From positions 462,503 through 526,502 of the forward strand of contig NZ_WOFO01000004.1 of NCBI RefSeq assembly GCF_010993705.1: a stretch of 64,000 nucleotides of DNA, in the 5' to 3' direction. Under the pieces are notes generated by a model that saw nothing but the letters and a program-made list of their open reading frames with translations, was not told the origin of the DNA and ran no database searches. Both the position numbers and the translations under genes were made by a program. Below, piece by piece: positions 34,023 through 42,763 of the stretch; position 1 is the first letter of the stretch, and each line of letters begins with the position of its first letter. The DNA is from Cyclobacterium sp. SYSU L10401. GTDB taxonomy: Bacteria; Bacteroidota; Bacteroidia; Cytophagales; Cyclobacteriaceae.

Positions 34023-36632
34023 TTAAAACAAGCCCAGCTGCTCCTTATCCTCATCATCGTCTTCCTCGTCTTTCTTCTTCAGGTCAAAATTGACGGTGGA
34101 GCCAACAGAAAGGTTTTCATCGGTATTCCCGGTTTTCTTTTTTTCCGACACCAGCAGTTGAATCGATTTTACGGTATGGTTGCTCAGGCGGTTGCCAACT
34201 GACCGCCAACCCTTCACATCAATCAGCATGTCCATGTCGTAGACATTTTCGTCGATCTCTTTCCCCTTTTGCAGCTTCACCTTTACCTGTGGCTGCTTTT
34301 CGGTGGTGACTACCGTCAGCTGAGAATTTTTGTGATCGGAAATAAAATTGAATTTCTTGTTGAGGGTTGAGGTTTCTATCTGGAATCTTTTGATAAAATA
34401 TTGCTTGCTGGCTCCATCAAAATAGATGGCTGAAACCACCCTTTCGGAATCGAATTTTTGAATCAACAGCAGGTTGTCCTGATCAAATCGATTGGTCAAT
34501 TCAAAATTAGTCAGTTCATAATGGCCGTCTTTGAAAAAAGCGATGATTTTGTCATCCCCCAGGAAGTTGCCCACCAATTCACCCCGCTCGTCGGTATTGA
34601 GTCTGCCCACAGAAGGGTCATAATAGATGTTCAGTCCACCCAAGGTAGAAACCCCTTCCATTTTAAGCTGAATTTTCCGGACAGGATGCCTGGTCAGTAT
34701 ATTGCCCTGAGCTCCCCTTCCCTTGATTTCTATGTCTTTAAAATCAAAATCGAAAACCTTGATCCGGGCTTTGCTGCCGGCCGTCAGGTAAACCGTTATG
34801 ATTTCGGCTTCTCCATTGGCATTGGCTGTAAAATACAATATTTTGGATCCTTTGGTACCTTTGGTAAGCGGGTATTCCCGGTCCCGGGTTACACTCAGGA
34901 CCTGAAACCTTTTGATCATTGCCCTGCCGGAAGCCCCATCCAGGTACACCAGGTTATACACCATGCGTTCATCTCCCTTCCGGTATACCGCCACATGGAT
35001 GATATCTTTGCCTACAAATACCTTGTCCTGGATTCTGGAGACCAGGCAAACGCCATCCTTCCGGAAAACAATGATGTCATCCAGGTCTGAGCAATCACAG
35101 ACAAACTCGTCCTTTTTCAGGCCGTATCCAATAAAGCCATCTGCCCGGTTTACATACAGTTTTGCATTGTTGGCCGCCACCACATTGGCTGCAATGGTGT
35201 CAAAAGTGCGGATTTCGGTTTTCCTTTCCTTGCCTTTACCATATTTGCTCAGCAGGTTTTTATAATACTGTATGGCATAATCGGTGAGGTTTTCCAGGTG
35301 GTGGTTTACTTCTTCCAGCTCCTCCTGAAGCTTACGCATCAGTTCATCTGCCTTAAAAGTATCAAATTTTGATATCCGCTTGATTTTGATCTCCGTCAGC
35401 CGGATGATATCGTCGCGGGTGATTTCCCGGTAAAACTGCGGCTTAAAGGGCTCCAGTCCCTTATCTATGGTTTCTATGACGGCCTCCCAGGTCTCACATT
35501 CTTCTATGTCCCGGTAAATCCTGTTTTCTATAAAAATCTTTTCCAGAGAAGCAAAAAGCAGCTTTTCCATCAACTCTCCCTTGCGGATTTCCAGCTCCCT
35601 GTTCAGAAGGGCTTTGGTCTGTTTGGTATTGTATTCCAGGATTTCATTTACGGTCAGGAATACGGGTTTTTCCTCTATGATTACACAGGCATTGGGAGAA
35701 ATGCTGACCTCACAATCAGTAAAGGCATACAAGGCATCAATGGTCATGTTGGGTGACTGCCCCGGTGCCAGCTGAACCATGATCTCCACGTCCTTGGCCG
35801 TGTTGTCCACTACTTTTTTGATCTTGATCTTGCCTTTATCATTGGCTTTGATAATGGATTCAATCAGTGAATTCGTAGTGGTGCCATAGGGGATATCTTT
35901 GATCAGCAGGGTCTTGCTGTCTTCCTCCTCTATTTTGGCACGGACCTTTACCCTTCCTCCCCGCAGCCCCTCATTGTACTCGGAGAAATCTGCCAGGCCC
36001 CCGGTATTGAAATCAGGGAGCAGGTTGGCTTTTTTTCCCTTGAGTATTTGTATGGACCCTTCGATCAGTTCGCAGAAATTGTGGGGAAGTATTTTGGTAC
36101 TTAAGCCCACGGCTATGCCTTCCACACCCTGGGCCAGCAGCAAGGGGAATTTTACAGGAAGGGTGACGGGTTCTTTTTTTCTTCCATCGTAGGACAGCTG
36201 CCATTCGGTAGTCTGTGGATTGAAAACCACCTCCAGGGCAAACTTGGACAACCTGGCCTCAATGTACCGGGCTGCCGCTGCTCCATCACCGGTACGCACA
36301 TCTCCCCAGTTACCCTGCGTTTCGATCAATAAATCCTTTTGCCCCAGGTTCACAATGGCATCTCCAATAGAAGCATCTCCATGGGGATGGTATTGCATGG
36401 ATTGCCCGATAATGTTGGCCACCTTGTTAAAGCGTCCGTCATCCATCTCCTTCATGGCATGAAGGATCCGGCGCTGAACAGGTTTGAGCCCGTCTTCTAT
36501 GGCCGGAACCGCCCGCTCCAGGATCACATAGGAGGCATAATCCAGAAACCAGTCCTTGTACATCCCTGTGACGGGGATGGAATCGTGTAAGCTCTCGTCC
36601 CCTTTATCGGGGTTAATGTCGTTATCACTCAT
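34023..36632 (-). CDS. parC: DNA topoisomerase IV subunit A (GyrA/ParC family)
   Basis: The 869-residue protein has the type IIA breakage-reunion domain: GMYKDWFLDYASYVILERAV, GLKPVQRRILHAM, YHPHGDASIGDAI, and the DNA-cleaving Tyr123 in AAARYIEARL. A coiled-coil tower follows, then a weakly conserved C-terminal beta-pinwheel without a clear GyrA box, and an acidic tail (KKDEEDDDEDKEQLGLF). Pairing with a ParE-like B subunit and lack of a GyrA box favour topoisomerase IV over gyrase. It relaxes and unlinks DNA with ParE. Its ATG overlaps the stop of the upstream membrane gene (ATGA), so its translation is coupled to the SatD operon, an odd arrangement for an essential gene. Confidence 0.85.
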   Translation of the reverse strand: MSDNDINPDKGDESLHDSIPVTGMYKDWFLDYASYVILERAVPAIEDGLKPVQRRILHAMKEMDDGRFNKVANIIGQSMQYHPHGDASIGDAIVNLGQKDLLIETQGNWGDVRTGDGAAAARYIEARLSKFALEVVFNPQTTEWQLSYDGRKKEPVTLPVKFPLLLAQGVEGIAVGLSTKILPHNFCELIEGSIQILKGKKANLLPDFNTGGLADFSEYNEGLRGGRVKVRAKIEEEDSKTLLIKDIPYGTTTNSLIESIIKANDKGKIKIKKVVDNTAKDVEIMVQLAPGQSPNMTIDALYAFTDCEVSISPNACVIIEEKPVFLTVNEILEYNTKQTKALLNRELEIRKGELMEKLLFASLEKIFIENRIYRDIEECETWEAVIETIDKGLEPFKPQFYREITRDDIIRLTEIKIKRISKFDTFKADELMRKLQEELEEVNHHLENLTDYAIQYYKNLLSKYGKGKERKTEIRTFDTIAANVVAANNAKLYVNRADGFIGYGLKKDEFVCDCSDLDDIIVFRKDGVCLVSRIQDKVFVGKDIIHVAVYRKGDERMVYNLVYLDGASGRAMIKRFQVLSVTRDREYPLTKGTKGSKILYFTANANGEAEIITVYLTAGSKARIKVFDFDFKDIEIKGRGAQGNILTRHPVRKIQLKMEGVSTLGGLNIYYDPSVGRLNTDERGELVGNFLGDDKIIAFFKDGHYELTNFELTNRFDQDNLLLIQKFDSERVVSAIYFDGASKQYFIKRFQIETSTLNKKFNFISDHKNSQLTVVTTEKQPQVKVKLQKGKEIDENVYDMDMLIDVKGWRSVGNRLSNHTVKSIQLLVSEKKKTGNTDENLSVGSTVNFDLKKKDEEDDDEDKEQLGLF

Positions 36633-36964
36633 GTTTTATTCAAATAATTCCAAATAGCAATAGTAGAAAATACCAATAAAACGGAAATAATATTTCCTAC
36701 CAGGAAATAATCATTGGATATTTTATCTTCTTCATTTTTCAGCCTTGTACCTATTTTTAAAGCCCCAAACAAAATAAGGGATTGGCCAAAACCCTGCATT
36801 AGACCTACATATAGAAATAAGCGTTCTAAAATCCCCAAAATCATCGGTCTAATGGAAAAACCCCTTTGCATAAATTTCTTTCTGAGCATCAGAAATACCC
36901 AAAAGGCTAAGAATTCGGAAGACAAATAAATGGCTAGAAGCAAATAAAGAAAGTTCATCGACAC
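36629..36964 (-). CDS. small membrane protein downstream of SatD homologue
   Basis: The 111-residue protein has three to four hydrophobic helices (about 5-27, 42-71 and 84-107) and little else: FLYLLLAIYLSSEFLAFWVF, LGILERLFLYVGLMQGFGQS, VGNIISVLLVFSTIAIWNYL. I do not recognise the family. Its start lies inside the end of the satD-like gene (10-base overlap) and its stop overlaps the parC start, so the three form a tightly coupled unit. SatD-family genes are often paired with a small membrane gene (DUF3307), and this may play the same part without clear sequence similarity. Confidence 0.75.
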   Translation of the reverse strand: MSMNFLYLLLAIYLSSEFLAFWVFLMLRKKFMQRGFSIRPMILGILERLFLYVGLMQGFGQSLILFGALKIGTRLKNEEDKISNDYFLVGNIISVLLVFSTIAIWNYLNKT

Positions 36965-37578
36965 AAGAGGATTTCTAATGACCTTTTTAATTTAAAGTAA
37001 TTATCCATACCCAAACTTTTATTTCTCTTCCAAACCAATGACCTGGTTTTTTTTAGCTTTTCCGCTACCAGCTTATAATCTTTCAACTCCAGCAAGTGAG
37101 AAATTAAAACCCTATCTCTCCAATGCCAATTTCTCAAATAAGATAGGTAGAGGTTAAGATGTATTTGCTTCAACTCTTTATCCTCGATATCCCCTCCAAT
37201 AGAAAGCAAGTCACCCTCATCCTTCAGCATATTCAACCTTTCTCTCGCTTTAGTCAAAGCAGGCCCCATCATGCCATGGGCTATTTCCGTATTTATTTCT
37301 GTTTCAATTTCTCCCAGTTCAACAGCGTACCTTAGGGGTAATTCTTCATTCGCTCTCCACTTGTTTTCTTCTAACCAGGTGATAATTTTATATAATGAAC
37401 ACTCGCTTCTAGCTATTCCCTGAAACTCATCTCCCAAGGTAATGGTCAGTGGAGAAATCAATTCTTCTTCATTAACATTATTACACTTTTTAACTAAATC
37501 TGCAAATGTTTTGGCTAATTTAGATAGGTTGGAAAACTCGCTGCTCCCAATAATATCGGCCATCAAAACATAATTCAT
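36955..37578 (-). CDS. SatD family protein, palm-domain-like N-terminus plus C-terminal helix-turn-helix
   Basis: The 207-residue protein has YVLMADIIGSSEFSNL at the N-terminus and ITLGDEFQGIARSE about 42 residues later, then ELGEIETEINTEIAHGMMGP and ALTKARERL. These are marks of the SatD family (named for an acid-tolerance gene of Streptococcus). Asp8 and Asp50-Glu51 sit in the same order and spacing as the metal-binding residues of GGDEF and class III cyclase palms, so a nucleotide-binding or cyclase-like role is possible but unproven. The C-terminus (about 155-205, DYKLVAEKLKKTRSLVWKRN) looks like a helix-turn-helix. It lies behind tandem operators that overlap its promoter, and is probably autoregulated. 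Confidence 0.75.
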   Translation of the reverse strand: MNYVLMADIIGSSEFSNLSKLAKTFADLVKKCNNVNEEELISPLTITLGDEFQGIARSECSLYKIITWLEENKWRANEELPLRYAVELGEIETEINTEIAHGMMGPALTKARERLNMLKDEGDLLSIGGDIEDKELKQIHLNLYLSYLRNWHWRDRVLISHLLELKDYKLVAEKLKKTRSLVWKRNKSLGMDNYFKLKRSLEILLCR

Positions 37579-37581
37579 ATC

Positions 37582-37660
37582 ATTTCACTTTTTACAAAAA
37601 TAGAATTCATTTCATAAAATGTGAAATAAATGGATTTATTTCATAAAATGTGAAATAAAT
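37582..37660 (-). promoter_or_regulatory. satD promoter with tandem operator palindromes
   Basis: Two identical 23-base copies of ATTTCATAAAATGTGAAAT plus AAAT lie at 37609-37631 and 37638-37660, 29 bases apart; each is a palindrome with arms ATTTCA/TGAAAT. A degenerate third copy (15 of 19 in the reverse orientation) is at 37582-37600. On the minus strand a -7 box TATTTTTG is at 37602-37595 and a -33-like TTTC at 37626-37623 (20-bp spacer). The first operator therefore covers the -33 box and spacer, and the third covers the expected start site. This looks like a repressor-controlled promoter. Confidence 0.7.
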
Positions 37661-37691
37661 ATCAGCAATTTCTCAAACCAACAACCTGTCA

Positions 37692-39590
37692 TCAGACCGC
37701 CTCGGACTCTTCTTCAACTGTCTTTACCGCCGGATCATCAAAAACGATGTCTTTTTCTATTTTCAGGTTATCGATGATGAAAGTTTGCCGGTTGGGGGTA
37801 TTTTTGCCCATATAGAATCCCAGCAGGTCGGCGATCTTTGTTTCCTTATTCAGTATAATTGGCTCCAGGCGGATATCTTCCCCGATAAAGGCTCCAAATT
37901 CACTGGGAGAAATTTCACCCAAACCCTTAAATCGGGTGATTTCAGCTGTTTTGCCCAATTTATGAATGGCCCGCTGCCGCTCCTCATCCGTGTAGCAATA
38001 AATGGTTTCCTTTTTATTCCGGACCCTAAACAAAGGGGTATCCAAAATGTACAGGTGCCCATTTTTGACCAGGTCCGGAAAAAACTGCAGGAAATAGGTC
38101 ATGATCAGCAGGCGAATGTGCATGCCATCCACATCGGCATCGGTGGCAATTACGATTTTCCGGTACCGCAAGCCCTCAATCCCATCTTCTATATTAAGCG
38201 CATGCTGCAGGAGGTTGAATTCCTCATTCTCGTACACCACTTTTTTGGTCATGGAGTAGCAATTCAAAGGCTTCCCTCTCAAGGAAAAAACGGCCTGGGT
38301 CTGCACATTCCGGGATTTGGTAATGGAGCCTGAGGCTGAATCTCCCTCTGTGATAAACAGCATGGTGCCATCCTTCAGCTCTGCATCTGCTTTATTGTCA
38401 TCGTAATGTACCCTGCAGTCCCGAAGTTTTTTGTTGTGCAGGTTGGCTTTTTTGGCCCTTTCATTGGCCAGCTTCTTGATACCGGAGATTTCCTTTCTTT
38501 CCCTTTCCGATTGCAGTATCCTTTTGAGCAGGGCATTGGCCGTATCCGGGTGCTTGTGCAGGTAGTTGTCGAGTTCTACCTTTACAAAGTCATTGACAAA
38601 AGTCCTCAAGGTAGGCCCGTCCGGTCCAACACTATGAGAGCCCAGTTTGGTTTTGGTCTGGGACTCAAACACCGGCTCCTGCACCCTTACAGCGATGGCT
38701 GCCACCACGCTCTGCCGGATATCCGAAGCATCATAATCCTTCTTGAAAAACTCCCTGACCGATTTTACAATAGATTCCCTAAAAGAAGACAAGTGTGTAC
38801 CTCCCTGGGTGGTGAATTGCCCGTTTACAAAAGAGTAATACTCCTCTCCGTACTGATTGGAGTGGGTAAGGGCTATTTCTATGTCCGTCCCTTTCAAATG
38901 AATGATGGGGTACCTGCGGCTATCCTCATCCACTTTTCTGTCAAGCAGATCGAGCAGGCCATTTTGAGAGTAAAATTTGACCCCATTGAAATTAATGGTC
39001 AGGCCTGAGTTCAGGAAAGCATAATTCCAAATCTGATTTTCAAGGTATTCGGGTATGAAATGGTAGTTTTTAAACACCGTGGAATCGGGTGAGAAAACAA
39101 TTTTTGTCCCGTTTCTTTCTGAGGTCTTTTCGACCTTTCGGTCCTCCACCAACTCTCCTTTTTGAAACAAGGCCACTTTGCTCTCCCCTTCCCGGAAAGA
39201 CTGTACCATAAAATTTTCCGAAAGGGCGTTCACGGCCTTGGTACCAACCCCATTCAGGCCCACCGATTTTTGAAAAGCTCCGGAATCGTACTTGCCGCCG
39301 GTATTGATTTTGGACACGCAATCAATCACCTTCCCCAGGGGAATTCCCCGGCCATAATCCCTGATTTCTACTTTGTGCTCACTGATTTTTACTTCGATGG
39401 TCTTGCCATGACCCATCATGTGTTCGTCTATACTATTGTCCAGTATCTCCTTGACCAGCACATAAATACCATCATCCTGGGCACTGCCATCCCCCAATTT
39501 ACCAATATACATGCCGGGTCTGAGCCGGATATGTTCTTTCCAATCCAGGGATTTGATACTGTCTTCTGTATATTGAACGTTCGCTGCCAT
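37692..39590 (-). CDS. parE: DNA topoisomerase IV subunit B (GyrB/ParE family)
   Basis: The 632-residue protein has the GHKL ATPase domain ([54 protein letters not shown]), the transducer domain, the TOPRIM motifs [13 protein letters not shown] and [16 protein letters not shown], and the C-terminal [11 protein letters not shown]. Lack of the extra GyrB insert and the ParE-like length (E. coli ParE is 630) favour topoisomerase IV. It supplies ATP-driven gate closure for ParC. The partner gene lies downstream, separated by the SatD module. Confidence 0.87.
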   Translation of the reverse strand: MAANVQYTEDSIKSLDWKEHIRLRPGMYIGKLGDGSAQDDGIYVLVKEILDNSIDEHMMGHGKTIEVKISEHKVEIRDYGRGIPLGKVIDCVSKINTGGKYDSGAFQKSVGLNGVGTKAVNALSENFMVQSFREGESKVALFQKGELVEDRKVEKTSERNGTKIVFSPDSTVFKNYHFIPEYLENQIWNYAFLNSGLTINFNGVKFYSQNGLLDLLDRKVDEDSRRYPIIHLKGTDIEIALTHSNQYGEEYYSFVNGQFTTQGGTHLSSFRESIVKSVREFFKKDYDASDIRQSVVAAIAVRVQEPVFESQTKTKLGSHSVGPDGPTLRTFVNDFVKVELDNYLHKHPDTANALLKRILQSERERKEISGIKKLANERAKKANLHNKKLRDCRVHYDDNKADAELKDGTMLFITEGDSASGSITKSRNVQTQAVFSLRGKPLNCYSMTKKVVYENEEFNLLQHALNIEDGIEGLRYRKIVIATDADVDGMHIRLLIMTYFLQFFPDLVKNGHLYILDTPLFRVRNKKETIYCYTDEERQRAIHKLGKTAEITRFKGLGEISPSEFGAFIGEDIRLEPIILNKETKIADLLGFYMGKNTPNRQTFIIDNLKIEKDIVFDDPAVKTVEEESEAV

Positions 39591-39603
39591 AAAATACTGA
39601 TTT

Positions 39604-40107
39604 TCAACTAATAATATTACCCGTTTTCACCTGTTTCATTTTTCCGGCCAAAAGATAAAAAAGTACGGCTATCCAAACCAACAACAATAGGGGAGCCAGG
39701 TAAAAAAAGAAGTTATAGGATGAACTGCTGATTTCATTTTGATTGCTGAGGCTATGGATATAAAAAACAAGGACCGCAGAAGCTACATTGAGTATCCCGA
39801 TAAAGGAATATATCCAGGCAAGCATTTTATCCCTGTAGGGATCTCCCACAGGGAAGAGTCGTTTCAGGGAAACATTTATTTTCATTTCTATCAACTTGGC
39901 CGGAATGATCAACATCACATTAAAAATCAAAAAGAAAACTACAGAGGTATAAAAGAAGGCATCTCTGCTCACTTGCTTTAAGGGCATTCCTGCTTCGTTT
40001 ACAGCGTAGGTAGCAAACTCAGGCAAAGCGGCGTACACATACAGCAAAAAGAACAAGAATAAGCCTATGGAAAGAAAATAAAACACTTTGGCAAAACGGG
40101 TATACAT
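39604..40107 (-). CDS. four-helix membrane protein of unknown function
   Basis: The 167-residue protein has four hydrophobic segments (about 10-30 [20 protein letters not shown], 50-70, 95-117, and 135-157). The loop after helix two is basic ([13 protein letters not shown]). No known domain is recognised. Its stop lies 13 bases before the parE start, so the two are probably co-transcribed. Confidence 0.8.
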   Translation of the reverse strand: MYTRFAKVFYFLSIGLFLFFLLYVYAALPEFATYAVNEAGMPLKQVSRDAFFYTSVVFFLIFNVMLIIPAKLIEMKINVSLKRLFPVGDPYRDKMLAWIYSFIGILNVASAVLVFYIHSLSNQNEISSSSYNFFFYLAPLLLLVWIAVLFYLLAGKMKQVKTGNIIS

Positions 40108-40203
40108 GATTTTTCAATTAGACCGCTAATATAAAAATTAATCCAGTACCAAAAGGGTAAATTTCGGGAGCCTTTTCGAAGGACCGGTCAGGTATTAAAC
40201 TAA

Positions 40204-41790
40204 TCACCTGAATTCCAGTATGCGATCTGCTTCGTGGCCAATGCCATGGATGATTAATTTATTTGGATGAACTGTCACCACCGCACCGAGTGCAGGACTT
40301 GTCGCCTCCACCATTCCTTCAAATGTCAGGTGGTGGACCCCATGGTCATCCTGCACATAATTCCCCTCATGATGGTGCCCCGAAAACCAGGCCAGGAGTG
40401 CAGGTGACGCTCCTATGGCATCCAATATTTCCCGGCTATTGAGCAGGTGAAGGCCATTTTCAGGCAATAAGGGGTAGTGGCAAAACACCACCACTTTTTT
40501 GCCTGCTTTTTCGGCATTCCTGACCTGAGTGATTAACCACTGCAGCTGACCCTTTCCGATGGCACCGTTCCATGGCTTGGCATTATTTGCTCCTGAAGCC
40601 TCCAATTCGGTCATCAGGGCCTCCGCCATTTTATACCTTTCACTCCCTTTGGGATGCCCCTCCAGGCTAATGTCCATGCCATTCAAAACCAGAAACACCA
40701 GCTTCCCCTTTTCAAAGGCATAATAGCCTTGTTCATTCCCCAGTCTTTTTCCCACTTCCTGCTTGAGCTCGTCCTCCACTGAAAAGTCATGGTTTCCCCA
40801 AACATGATGAAAAGGGGCCCGGCTCTTTTCCAAAATGGCCAGCGGCCTGTCAAAACTTGCAAAATCCCTGTCTATCAGGTCACCCAGATTGACTGAAAAT
40901 TCCAGGTCATGAGCATTCAGAAAGGGAATGGTTTGTTCGAGAATACTCAGGGTTCCCCGGTAGTTACGCTTTCCTGCAGTAGCTACATCTGCATATTGTA
41001 CGTCGGCTATGATGCCGAAGGCAAAGCGTTCGTTTGCTGCGTTTTCGTCCAGTAGTGTTTTCATTTTATCGGCGTACCTTTCTCCCAGCAAAACTTGACT
41101 GGGACTATCAAAATGGGTGCTATCAAAGGTGGTAGTTCCATAGCTCATGACCACTGCGGTATGGGGCACTTTATCAGGTAATGCAAGGATCATTTCATTG
41201 AATTTTTTTCTGCTTATTTTATCCTCCGACACCTGCCCGGCTACAAATGGCAGATCAGGCAAGCCCAGACTATCCCGCAAGGCCCCTATCAAACGACTGA
41301 TCTGATCCAGGTATTGGTCTCCTCTTCCAACATTGGACTCTCCCTGGTGCCAGATGACCCCCTTTATGGTGCCGTGTTCGGCTGCTTGCCTGGACCTTTG
41401 AACGATTTCATTAAAAAAATGAGATCCCGGCATCCACTCCTCAATGGCACTACCACCTTTGGCATTGACCAGCAGGCCGGTTTTTCTTTCGGGCTTGTAT
41501 TCATGTATCTTTCGGGCAAAACCATAGGCAGGACTTAGTTTTTGCATGCTGCTGTCCTTTCTTATACTCGAATAGAGATTCAGGGGATTGGCTGCAGGCA
41601 GCCAATCGGTTCCGGAAAACAGGAAAATTCCGGCTAATGTATCTGCAAGCTCCGGCTTCACTTCTGCCCTGCCGGCCATGTTTGATTGGCCGATTGCCAG
41701 GTAAATATCCATATCCTGCCGGGCTTGCAACTGGCACCAAAAAAGGATTAGCAGAGGTAAGAGAAAATATTTCTTTAGTGTAGGGCTCAT
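40204..41790 (-). CDS. secreted fusion: sialate-O-acetylesterase-type esterase plus metallophosphoesterase
   Basis: The start at 41790 gives a signal peptide (MSPTLKKYFLLPLLILFWCQ, ending QLQA). The first half (about 28-235 of 528) is a SASA/SGNH-type esterase with nucleophile Ser36 in IGQSNMAGR, GGSAIEEWMPGS and VIWHQGESNVG. The second half (about 255-528) is a calcineurin-like phosphoesterase with ADVQYAD, NLGDLIDRD, WGNHDFS, CHYPLL and SGHHHEG, all metal ligands present, close to ADP-ribose/CDP-alcohol pyrophosphatase-like members. One polypeptide would thus deacetylate a carbohydrate and cleave a phosphoester or pyrophosphate outside the inner membrane. Substrates unknown. The upstream phhA gene is 70 bases away on the same strand. 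Confidence 0.85.
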   Translation of the reverse strand: MSPTLKKYFLLPLLILFWCQLQARQDMDIYLAIGQSNMAGRAEVKPELADTLAGIFLFSGTDWLPAANPLNLYSSIRKDSSMQKLSPAYGFARKIHEYKPERKTGLLVNAKGGSAIEEWMPGSHFFNEIVQRSRQAAEHGTIKGVIWHQGESNVGRGDQYLDQISRLIGALRDSLGLPDLPFVAGQVSEDKISRKKFNEMILALPDKVPHTAVVMSYGTTTFDSTHFDSPSQVLLGERYADKMKTLLDENAANERFAFGIIADVQYADVATAGKRNYRGTLSILEQTIPFLNAHDLEFSVNLGDLIDRDFASFDRPLAILEKSRAPFHHVWGNHDFSVEDELKQEVGKRLGNEQGYYAFEKGKLVFLVLNGMDISLEGHPKGSERYKMAEALMTELEASGANNAKPWNGAIGKGQLQWLITQVRNAEKAGKKVVVFCHYPLLPENGLHLLNSREILDAIGASPALLAWFSGHHHEGNYVQDDHGVHHLTFEGMVEATSPALGAVVTVHPNKLIIHGIGHEADRILEFR

Positions 41791-41859
41791 TGTACCGTGA
41801 ATTTTTGCCTTTAACATGAATCCCCAAGAATAAATAAAAAGACCCGAAATACCCCGGAT

Positions 41860-42636
41860 TTATTCACCTTTTTCCAATAGCTCAGCCAGTTTTTCTTCGA
41901 TCAGGGGCACGGAAGTATACAAAGCTTCAAAATCTTCAATGATAAAATACCTGTCCTGAAATTTATTTTTCCAGTAAGGTGTATTCAAAACCGTCTCCAC
42001 TTCATAGGGTAGGTGCTGGGGTTCGTCAGACAGGCAAAACTTGGTCTCCCCAGCTGAACTAAGGATACCCGCTCCATATATCCTCAGCTGTCCCCTTTCA
42101 CGGATCAACCCAAATTCAATGGTGTACCAATAAATCCTTGAGAGCAGATCGATGGCCAATGGATTATCAATATACCTGAGAGCAATCCCAGCCAGATCTT
42201 TTAAAAACCGGGTATAGTCCGGATCGGTCAGCAGTGGCAGGTGGGCAAAGGCATCATGAAACATGTCCGGCTCCTCCAGGTAATCGAGGTTTTCTTTTTT
42301 TCGCAGCCAGGTAGAAGCGGGAAAACGCTGGTGATACAACAAGCTAAAAAACAGGTCATCATCAATCAATCCCGGAACGACCTGAATGGCCCATCCGGTA
42401 ACAGCTGCCAACCTTTTGTTGGCCTCCTCAAAATTGGCAATATGGTCTGCTGAAAAACCAATCATTTGCAAGCCATTCATGAATTTTTCGGAGGCCGCAC
42501 CTGGCAGGTTTTTATACTGACGTTCGTAAAGAATGCGCCAAACCTGAAAATCTTCCTCAGTATAGGTATCATATACTTGTTTTAGTTTTTTAAGCCTGGG
42601 ATCCAACAAAACCTCCTCCGGATTTTTTTTATTCAT
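41860..42636 (-). CDS. phhA: phenylalanine 4-monooxygenase
   Basis: The 258-residue protein is a monomeric aromatic amino acid hydroxylase: EEPDMFHDAFAHLPLL places iron ligands His127 and His132, and WYTIEFGLIRERGQLRIYGA places Glu174, the 2-His-1-Glu facial triad. GILSSAGE and the C-terminal helix follow. It makes tyrosine from phenylalanine with a pterin and O2, in the cytoplasm. It lies 127 bases after DAHP synthase on the same strand, at the tail of the aromatic amino acid cluster. A link to tyrosine supply or phenylalanine breakdown fits. No regulatory ACT domain is present. Confidence 0.95.
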   Translation of the reverse strand: MNKKNPEEVLLDPRLKKLKQVYDTYTEEDFQVWRILYERQYKNLPGAASEKFMNGLQMIGFSADHIANFEEANKRLAAVTGWAIQVVPGLIDDDLFFSLLYHQRFPASTWLRKKENLDYLEEPDMFHDAFAHLPLLTDPDYTRFLKDLAGIALRYIDNPLAIDLLSRIYWYTIEFGLIRERGQLRIYGAGILSSAGETKFCLSDEPQHLPYEVETVLNTPYWKNKFQDRYFIIEDFEALYTSVPLIEEKLAELLEKGE

Positions 42637-42763
42637 TTTCTTTCCATTTCAAATTCCTGGTTTGCATAAAAATCTCCCTCCCCACCTTCGGGCCTTTTCC
42701 GGGAATATCTCTGCTACCGTCCTTAAAAATCAACGGAAAAAAATGGCTCCGGTTTATAAATCC

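Noticed and set aside
34023..39590. Naming the pair gyrA/gyrB
   Set aside because: No GyrA box in the A subunit and a ParE-like length for the B subunit favour topoisomerase IV, although a tree would be needed for proof.
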